Assembly (NCBI GenBank): GCA_934426825.1
Contig: CAKRYI010000017.1
Coordinates: 1 to 56,852 of the forward strand
Length of the DNA: 56,852 bases
Direction: 5' to 3'
Source: an uncultured Acetatifactor sp.
GTDB taxonomy: Bacteria; Bacillota; Clostridia; Lachnospirales; Lachnospiraceae
The position numbers and the translations under genes were made by a program. The notes beneath the pieces were generated by a model. It was not told where the DNA came from and did not search any database. It saw nothing but the letters and a program-made list of their open reading frames with translations. Every line of letters starts with the position of its first letter. Position 1 is the stretch's first letter. Positions 51,892 through 56,852 of this stretch are shown here, piece by piece.

Positions 51892-52905
51892 CTACCTCAA
51901 TAAACCTCTCGTTTGCAGTATATGAATTCGTACCAACAAACCTATCACGTATTCTCTCTTTATGCCTTTAAATGTTTTATCAACAATACTTCCATATTGA
52001 TTTTTAGCAAAGAATATAAAATTCTGTACCATTTTTCTTACTGCACAACGTAGTTCTCTCAGCTCTTCTTTGGTAATATTTAAATTATTTCCCTCATGCG
52101 TTTCATTAGAACGCTCTTTGTACATCCTCAACGCTTTATCATGCACGGTCTGCACATCAACATCTTGTGCAATAGCTGTTGCTAATCGGTTAGCAAACTT
52201 TTCTTTTATTGCAGCTCCCTTATCATTGGAGTTATATCCTATCAAAATAATTTCTGATAATGTAATAAGATTCTTATACGCATCATCATATCTTGATGAA
52301 CTGTATCCTCTGCCAAATCGTTCCATAACGTTTTCCACTAAAACCAATAAATCTTCCGATAACTCTACCATATCCTTAAAACAAGTTAAATTATCATTGT
52401 TCCACTCATATAAATCATCATATACACTGATAGGACTATCCTGAGAAGATACCCTTCTTCTTTCAATATTATTGCATTTATAGGTTGCTCTCATTTTATA
52501 TATTTTATCAGCAATTTCTATGTTCCCCTCTTGGGTTAAACGCAAAATAGACAAAATCCTAAAAATCTCTTTATTCCATTTATCTGTAATTTCATTGAAA
52601 TACTTCCCAGCCTTCTCATTACCGCTCATCATCTCACCAATTGTAAAATATTCCAATGGCATTGCCTTATTTTCCGTTTTACACAAAAAAATGAATTCTG
52701 GGGCGACTTCATCAGAAAGGTTACTCGCCATATACTTAATATCCAGATTTCCTCTTGCATTTACCACTTCTTCATATACAGGCGTGTCTCTGAGCTTCAA
52801 ATGTCTCAATTCATAACCATATGGCATCTCCAAATTTAATAATGCCTCCGTAGCACCTAACACAACTGCCCATAATTCTATATTCACAGTTCCTATTATA
52901 TCCAT
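51892..52905 (-). CDS. HEPN-motif protein of unknown role
   Basis: A 337-residue soluble helical protein. The C-terminal part (about 225-310) resembles Apea-like HEPN domains: IAQDVDVQTVHDKALRMYKERSNETHEG, with the R-x4-H motif at Arg265-His270 after a long helix, then a second helix (ELRELRCAVRKMV). R-x4-6-H is the RNase motif of active HEPN proteins. The N-terminal two-thirds (EFIFLCKTENKAMP, RRVSSQDSPISVYDDL) is not recognised. The ATG at 52905 has AGAGG 7 bases upstream; a reading from 52983 would overlap the MATE remnant. A defence or stress role is possible but unproven. Confidence 0.72.
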   Translation of the reverse strand: MDIIGTVNIELWAVVLGATEALLNLEMPYGYELRHLKLRDTPVYEEVVNARGNLDIKYMASNLSDEVAPEFIFLCKTENKAMPLEYFTIGEMMSGNEKAGKYFNEITDKWNKEIFRILSILRLTQEGNIEIADKIYKMRATYKCNNIERRRVSSQDSPISVYDDLYEWNNDNLTCFKDMVELSEDLLVLVENVMERFGRGYSSSRYDDAYKNLITLSEIILIGYNSNDKGAAIKEKFANRLATAIAQDVDVQTVHDKALRMYKERSNETHEGNNLNITKEELRELRCAVRKMVQNFIFFAKNQYGSIVDKTFKGIKREYVIGLLVRIHILQTRGLLR

Positions 52906-52958
52906 AATCAATCCTCTTTGTCTTCCATAAATGGTTCCTTCACCATAAATATTCTGTA

Positions 52959-53197
52959 TTAAATCAGCCGAAACCGTGTCCATTTCTGCGACTTATATCT
53001 CCCTATAAATATTCCACCCCGGAATACCAAATCAATACTCATACCGATTGCAACGCCAATCACTCCCCAGCCAAGCCACATACCGAACAGTGCCGAAAAG
53101 AACAATCTCGCAGTAATGGTCAATGTAATGGAGACAATCATTGTAAATTTCACATCTCCGGCTGCACGCAGTTCCACAATTCCTTATTTGTAAACAT
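52959..53197 (-). pseudogene. MATE efflux transporter remnant (ends joined, middle deleted)
   Basis: An intact-looking start (AGAGAGG, then ATG at 53197, reading MFTNKEL, the usual beginning of Lachnospiraceae MATE proteins) is fused within eight codons, in another frame, to the last 70 residues of such a transporter (ELRAAGDVKFTMIVSITLT, GWGVIGVAIGMSIDLVFRGG). Roughly 370 of about 450 residues are absent. No functional product is expected. Confidence 0.75.
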
Positions 53198-53221
53198 ATT
53201 ACCTCTCTCATTTCTCTTAAA

Positions 53222-53755
53222 TTATGATAAGTGTTTTTCTAGCAACACTAAATTTACATCCGGTATTCCATTGAATACTGTGGGTACAATACCAATCTCT
53301 CGATAACCCAGTTTATTGTACAGAGCGCGGGCTGCTGTATTTTTCTCGTTCGTATCCATACGAAGTTCCATGCATCCGGTGTCTTTGGCATGTGTTTCAT
53401 AGAACTTGACAAACGCCCGCCCATATCCTTTTCCTGAGACATCAGGCGAAATTACCAGAGTATGAAGCACGTAAACTTCCCTGTCCTTCGCCTCGTACAT
53501 CCATTTTCCCTTAGAGTATACATCCACCTGATTATTGTTTATGATTGCCGCTCCTAAAATTGTCCCGTTTTCTTCCAGTACATATAAATCACCTCTTGAG
53601 ATGGCCTCCTCCGCTGTCCGTCTGACAGGATATACGCCCCTTATCCATCCGGTTACCTGCCCATTGTTTTCCTCGGCATCATGTACCTTATCATATATCT
53701 TTTCTACTGCTTCAATATCTTTGTAGGACGCTTTTCTAATAAAATGTTCCGACAT
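53222..53755 (-). CDS. GNAT-family N-acetyltransferase
   Basis: A 177-residue GNAT with IRKASYKDIEAVEKIYDKV at the start, VYVLHTLVISPDVSGKGYGRAFV as motif A (S-G-K-G-Y-G loop) and MDTNEKNTAARALYNKLGYREIG as motif B. This layout fits the branch acting on small molecules or protein N-termini. TTTGGAGGT lies 6 bases before the ATG. Its gene ends 25 bases ahead of the MATE relic, formerly perhaps one transcript. Confidence 0.9.
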   Translation of the reverse strand: MSEHFIRKASYKDIEAVEKIYDKVHDAEENNGQVTGWIRGVYPVRRTAEEAISRGDLYVLEENGTILGAAIINNNQVDVYSKGKWMYEAKDREVYVLHTLVISPDVSGKGYGRAFVKFYETHAKDTGCMELRMDTNEKNTAARALYNKLGYREIGIVPTVFNGIPDVNLVLLEKHLS

Positions 53756-53887
53756 ATTAAGACCTCCAAACGATTCGTATGCAATACATATGATAACTGT
53801 ATTCTATGTCAGGTGGAAGTAAAACAACCTACCACAGTATAGCACAAAACACTCTCGCTGTCTTTTTATCCATAAAATTTCATTTGC

Positions 53888-53916
53888 TTCACAATATGCA
53901 TTCTTTATGCTATACT
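53888..53916 (+). promoter_or_regulatory. Promoter of the chitosanase gene
   Basis: TTCACA (53888-53893) and TATACT (53911-53916), 17 bases apart, with a TGC extension before the -10. Confidence 0.6.
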
Positions 53917-53952
53917 GCATTATAAATTTGAAATCCATATAAAGTATCTAAA

Positions 53953-54036
53953 ATGATGGTATCCGGCGGTGCTGCTTCCGCCACTGTGTCAACATCAGGA
54001 AATATTTATTTTGGTTCAGGAAGGCATACAAGATGA
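53953..54036 (+). CDS. Possible 27-codon leader ORF overlapping the chitosanase start
   Basis: ATGATGGTATCC opens a 27-residue frame (MMVSGGAASATVSTSG...) whose TGA overlaps the chitosanase ATG as ATGA. GGCGG/CCGCC within it can pair. There is no good ribosome site before its ATG. It could couple translation or be chance. Confidence 0.25.
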   Translation: MMVSGGAASATVSTSGNIYFGSGRHTR

Positions 54037-54944
54037 GAAGAAAACTGGTACTTTGTCTTTTGTGTATGATGTTTATAATGAACGGATGTCAACAAAATGG
54101 CGATAATTTCGTTGAATATGATAGTGACGAAATCACAGAAGCAGATAATATTGCCGAAGCGGTTGATGCTACCGAAACAGGCACCCCCACTGAAACAGAT
54201 GTTGTCACTGCAACGGGAGATATTTCCGAAGACACCCTGCGCAAAGAGGTTTTTGCGCTTGTTTCCAGTGCCGAGAACTCCTCCACTGACTACGCAGAAC
54301 AATACCAATATATTGAGGACATAGGTGATGGCAGAGGATATACCGCCGGAATTATCGGCTTTACGTCCGGCACCGGAGACCTTTTGGACGTTGTCAACCG
54401 CTATACGGAACTAAAACCGGGAAATGAACTGGAAAAATATATTTCTGCCCTTCAAAAAGTAAACGGAACCGATTCCCACGAAGGTCTTGGTGATGCCTTT
54501 GTTGCAGACTGGAAGACCGCTGCGCAGTCTGATGAAATGATACAGGCACAGAACGATATATTAAACGCGCAATATATGTGCCCGGCGATTGCGTATGCAA
54601 AAGAGGATGGATTGAGCCCTTTAGGACAATATATTTATTATGACGCATTGGTGGTTCACGGAAGCGGAGACAGTATTGACTGTTTTGAAGCCATCCGGGA
54701 CGCCGCATTAACAAAGGCAGCCGCACCTTCGGATGGGGGCAGCGAATACGACTATCTTACCGCATTTTTAGATGCGCGGATACCTGTCATGCAGATGGAG
54801 GATGCCCACTCCGACTTGTCAAGGATAGACACCCAGCGCAAATTTCTGGAGGAATCAAATTATCATTTGGAGCTGCCTCTTGAATGGAATATGTATGGAG
54901 ATTTTTTCATATTAGACGATAACCGGATAAAAGCCATGCGGTAG
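54033..54944 (+). CDS. Lipoprotein GH46 chitosanase
   Basis: A 303-residue exported lipoprotein: a basic start, hydrophobic core and IMNGC lipobox (Cys19), then an acidic Thr/Glu-rich linker (25-65) and a GH46 domain. The catalytic pair aligns with Streptomyces N174 chitosanase: Glu81 in SAENSS and Asp99 in DIGDGRGYTAGIIGF. SGTGDLLDVVNRYT follows as in the family. It endo-hydrolyses partly deacetylated chitosan; in this setting it could also act on GlcN-containing surface polymers. AGGAAGG lies 8 bases before the ATG. It is plus-strand, with its own promoter. Confidence 0.9.
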   Translation: MRRKLVLCLLCMMFIMNGCQQNGDNFVEYDSDEITEADNIAEAVDATETGTPTETDVVTATGDISEDTLRKEVFALVSSAENSSTDYAEQYQYIEDIGDGRGYTAGIIGFTSGTGDLLDVVNRYTELKPGNELEKYISALQKVNGTDSHEGLGDAFVADWKTAAQSDEMIQAQNDILNAQYMCPAIAYAKEDGLSPLGQYIYYDALVVHGSGDSIDCFEAIRDAALTKAAAPSDGGSEYDYLTAFLDARIPVMQMEDAHSDLSRIDTQRKFLEESNYHLELPLEWNMYGDFFILDDNRIKAMR

Positions 54945-54968
54945 AATGACATTTTTACAGCGTTTTCT

Positions 54969-55427
54969 TCATCTCATAGCAAGATTCATAACCATACATT
55001 CATCCGACGCCGAAAATCCAAGGGACTCATAAAGCGGTCTGCCCGAATCCGTGGCGTCTAAACTGATTTCTGTTACGCCTCTCTCCCGTGCCTCTTCAAC
55101 CAACATTCGCACAAGTTTGCGGGCAATTCCCTGCCTTCGATAATTTTCATTTGTGTAGACATTCATAAGATGTGCTCTTTTTCCGGTAGGGTGTGAAAAA
55201 GTCGGCATAATTTCAATATATGACATGCTTGCACAGGCTATTGCCCTGCCGTTCTCCAAAGCAATGCAAGTTGTCTGGTTTCCCTCCTGAAAATATCGTT
55301 TGCTGCTTGCGACAAGTTCCTCTGAAAAAGCATAATCCTCCGGTAGTCCATTTACCTTCCGAAGCATTTCCAAGCGAATGCTCATCAGTGTGGCAATATC
55401 TTCTTTTGTGGTTATTTTATATTCCAT
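54969..55427 (-). CDS. GNAT-family N-acetyltransferase
   Basis: A 152-residue GNAT. Motif A is HLMNVYTNENYRRQGIARKLV with the R-R-Q-G-I-A loop; the end LDATDSGRPLYESLGF is motif B. ATG 55427 (MEYKITT) has AAGGAG 6 bases upstream and is preferred to 55454. It is paralogous to the GNAT at 49628-50080. It converges on the chitosanase gene with 24 bases between. Confidence 0.9.
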   Translation of the reverse strand: MEYKITTKEDIATLMSIRLEMLRKVNGLPEDYAFSEELVASSKRYFQEGNQTTCIALENGRAIACASMSYIEIMPTFSHPTGKRAHLMNVYTNENYRRQGIARKLVRMLVEEARERGVTEISLDATDSGRPLYESLGFSASDECMVMNLAMR

Positions 55428-55656
55428 GGCATCTCCTTGTCTCGTATCAAACATATCTATTTACATGCAAAACAAATACCTTTTATTCAATCATAATCCG
55501 CCCATTAAAATGAGCGGATTATTGAAATTCTAACATACCCATTACTTTTTGTAGCACGAGCACTTTTTATAACTCCTAAATTACATATAACTTTTAGATA
55601 TCTTCTAACTTGCACCTCCGAACTTCATACAAAAACCGGTTTAATATTTACTCCGT

Positions 55657-56094
55657 TTATGATTTCGCGTTTTTATAGGAGATAGCAATATGGCTTGGGG
55701 CAAAAAGAATTGCCGAAAGAATCAGCAAAACAGACCGACTCATAATTCCGCTGAACAAAAACAGCACCGAAGGAATAACAGAAAGCGCCAGCGCCCGGAA
55801 CACACTGTTTTTTCTGCAACAGACAATCCATATCACACAATATAGTAAGACCAATGCCTCATCCACTATCAGGTAAAGGGCAAATGCCTCATCCGACCAC
55901 CAGCCGAACCATGTTCCGGGAATCTGTATTATCATAAACCCAAAGCAGCCAAATCTCCCGACCTGCTCTATCGCCTCGACAAATTTATTGTTCCATTCAT
56001 GGGCAAAACCGTCCTTGCATTTGATGGCAAATATGATGTTTGGAATCATTATCACAAATATAAAAGCCAATCCAAAAACATTAATCCATTCCAT
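55657..56094 (-). CDS. Small polytopic membrane protein
   Basis: A 145-residue protein with four membrane helices: FGLAFIFVIMIPNIIFAI, GCFGFMIIQIPGTWFGWW, LIVDEALVLLYCVIWIV and FRALALSVIPSVLFLFSGIM, plus a last short one. The family is not recognised with certainty. ATG 56094 (MEWINVFG) has GAGGTG upstream. It lies 65 bases after a lipoprotein gene and may share its transcript. Confidence 0.7.
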   Translation of the reverse strand: MEWINVFGLAFIFVIMIPNIIFAIKCKDGFAHEWNNKFVEAIEQVGRFGCFGFMIIQIPGTWFGWWSDEAFALYLIVDEALVLLYCVIWIVCCRKNSVFRALALSVIPSVLFLFSGIMSRSVLLILSAILFAPSHIAISYKNAKS

Positions 56095-56159
56095 CCTCAA
56101 CACCTCGTCTGTTTTCCACCTGCATATTACTTTGTTTTCATGCAATCTACAAAAATCCC

Positions 56160-56636
56160 CTAACCAAGTTCACAAAAATTCCCCTTCGGAATTGTCAAAT
56201 CAACATCCACCTTGGTATTTTCCGCTCCAACTATTTTTATCCTGTTTTCTCCCTGTTGTAAGTCAAGCATACAGGTTTGAACATCTTCCGACTTTGTCTC
56301 CGGTGTCATTTCGGTGATTACCGTCAGCGAATTATCCGGTGCAATCAGAACCAATTTCACCTTTCCACTGTAAACCGACACAAAATAGGTAAGTTCCACG
56401 GTTTCATCCTCTGTTGCTTCATATGTCCACACAGTGTCCATTCCCTCTATCTTTTCAATATTCGCCTTATAATTTTGTCCTTCGATATCCTGCTCACAAT
56501 TTATCAAATTATAGGTATTCGACTGACTTGCAATCTTAGCATCATCATTATACACTGCCGTCATCGGGTTGGTAGCACACGCCGTCAAACACCCTATAAG
56601 CAGCGCCGCCGGTATCAGACTTTTCCCTTTTTTCAT
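56160..56636 (-). CDS. Hypothetical lipoprotein
   Basis: A 158-residue lipoprotein with LTAC lipobox (Cys20) after MKKGKSLIPAALLIG. The mature part is a beta-rich domain (ETVELTYFVSVYSGKVKLVLI, GENRIKIVGAENTKVDVDL) of the kind seen in small Firmicutes lipoproteins of unknown function. ATG 56636 is chosen since the signal peptide begins there; an ATG at 56663 would add a charged leader. Confidence 0.75.
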   Translation of the reverse strand: MKKGKSLIPAALLIGCLTACATNPMTAVYNDDAKIASQSNTYNLINCEQDIEGQNYKANIEKIEGMDTVWTYEATEDETVELTYFVSVYSGKVKLVLIAPDNSLTVITEMTPETKSEDVQTCMLDLQQGENRIKIVGAENTKVDVDLTIPKGNFCELG

Positions 56637-56780
56637 AGCTTCACACTCTCCTCTAATCTTCATTATTCATTTAATATAGTATATTTTCCATTATATAGCA
56701 ACCGGCAATAATACATCCTCCTTTATGATAGTTTTCAATCATTTTCGTATAAACATAGTAAAAATCGCACCTGCATGATA

Positions 56781-56852
56781 TGTACCCAAAATTCTGGACA
56801 CATATTTATAAGTTAGGCGGACATCATGGATGCTTCTCTGTATTTTACAGGA
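56781..56852 (+). mobile_element. Possible left end of an IS3-family element (partial)
   Basis: TGTACCCAAAATTCTGGACA at 56781-56800 resembles the TG...CA terminal repeats of IS3/IS150-type elements (TG-CCC-AAA-TT-GGACA pattern). An ATG at 56826 after GGCGG starts a frame that runs off the edge. The rest, including the transposase, would lie to the right of the window. Confidence 0.4.

Noticed and set aside
52905..52983. HEPN protein start at 52983
   Set aside because: It would overlap the MATE remnant and has no ribosome site, whereas 52905 has AGAGG at good spacing.

Overview
The window looks like a chromosome segment of a Gram-positive Clostridia species, most likely Lachnospiraceae. The basis is moderate base composition, AGGAGG-type ribosome binding sites, a GHKL/LytTR two-component pair, a circularly permuted GH3 glucosidase, GH25 and GH46 enzymes, and family styles (DUF6796, MATE, AbiE) common in gut Lachnospiraceae. 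Almost every gene is on the minus strand; only an SGNH-like gene (48405-49571) and a chitosanase (54033-54944) are on the plus strand. I see no rRNA, tRNA, CRISPR array or prophage.

Layout. 1-4325: the 5' part of a giant secreted beta-helix surface protein, running off the left edge. 4543-6055: two decayed genes, a DUF6796 membrane protein with an internal deletion and a frameshifted ATC-hydrolase-like gene behind an orphan palindrome. 6223-8422: alpha/beta hydrolase, endonuclease IV and a small membrane protein. 8500-10057: an AbiE-type toxin-antitoxin pair. 10277-11683: an HtrA-like protease.

11771-19645 and 30875-48196 are two halves of a cell-surface polysaccharide locus. The first half holds phosphosugar mutase, an initiating sugar-phosphate transferase, an LCP ligase and three GT2 glycosyltransferases. 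The second half holds rfbB, rfbA, rfbC, Wzm/Wzt ABC export, a methyltransferase-kinase fusion, two large GT2 proteins, a GT-C-like membrane protein and two membrane-anchored GH25 muramidases. Between the halves (19885-30816) sit three GH3 beta-glycosidases with a GtrA-like protein, and an AgrC/AgrA-like two-component system.

A coherent reading is as follows. The mutase makes glucose-1-phosphate, and RfbA/B/C convert it toward dTDP-rhamnose; rfbD is not in the window. The transferase primes undecaprenyl phosphate and the GT2 enzymes build the chain. The methyltransferase-kinase may cap the chain, and Wzt with its C-terminal cargo domain, together with Wzm, exports it. LCP attaches it to peptidoglycan, while the GH25 proteins and the divergent SGNH-like protein may remodel wall or polymer. 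This resembles the E. coli O9a WbdD/Wzt logic in a Gram-positive setting and is the most interesting system here. A second notable signal is a multi-hairpin element with GNRA loops at the start of the rfbB transcript.

48405-56852 is an accessory tail. It carries three GNAT acetyltransferases, an AlbA_2 (Schlafen-like) regulator, a HEPN-motif protein, a MATE transporter reduced to its two ends, a lipoprotein chitosanase, small membrane and lipoproteins, and a possible IS3-family end at the right edge.
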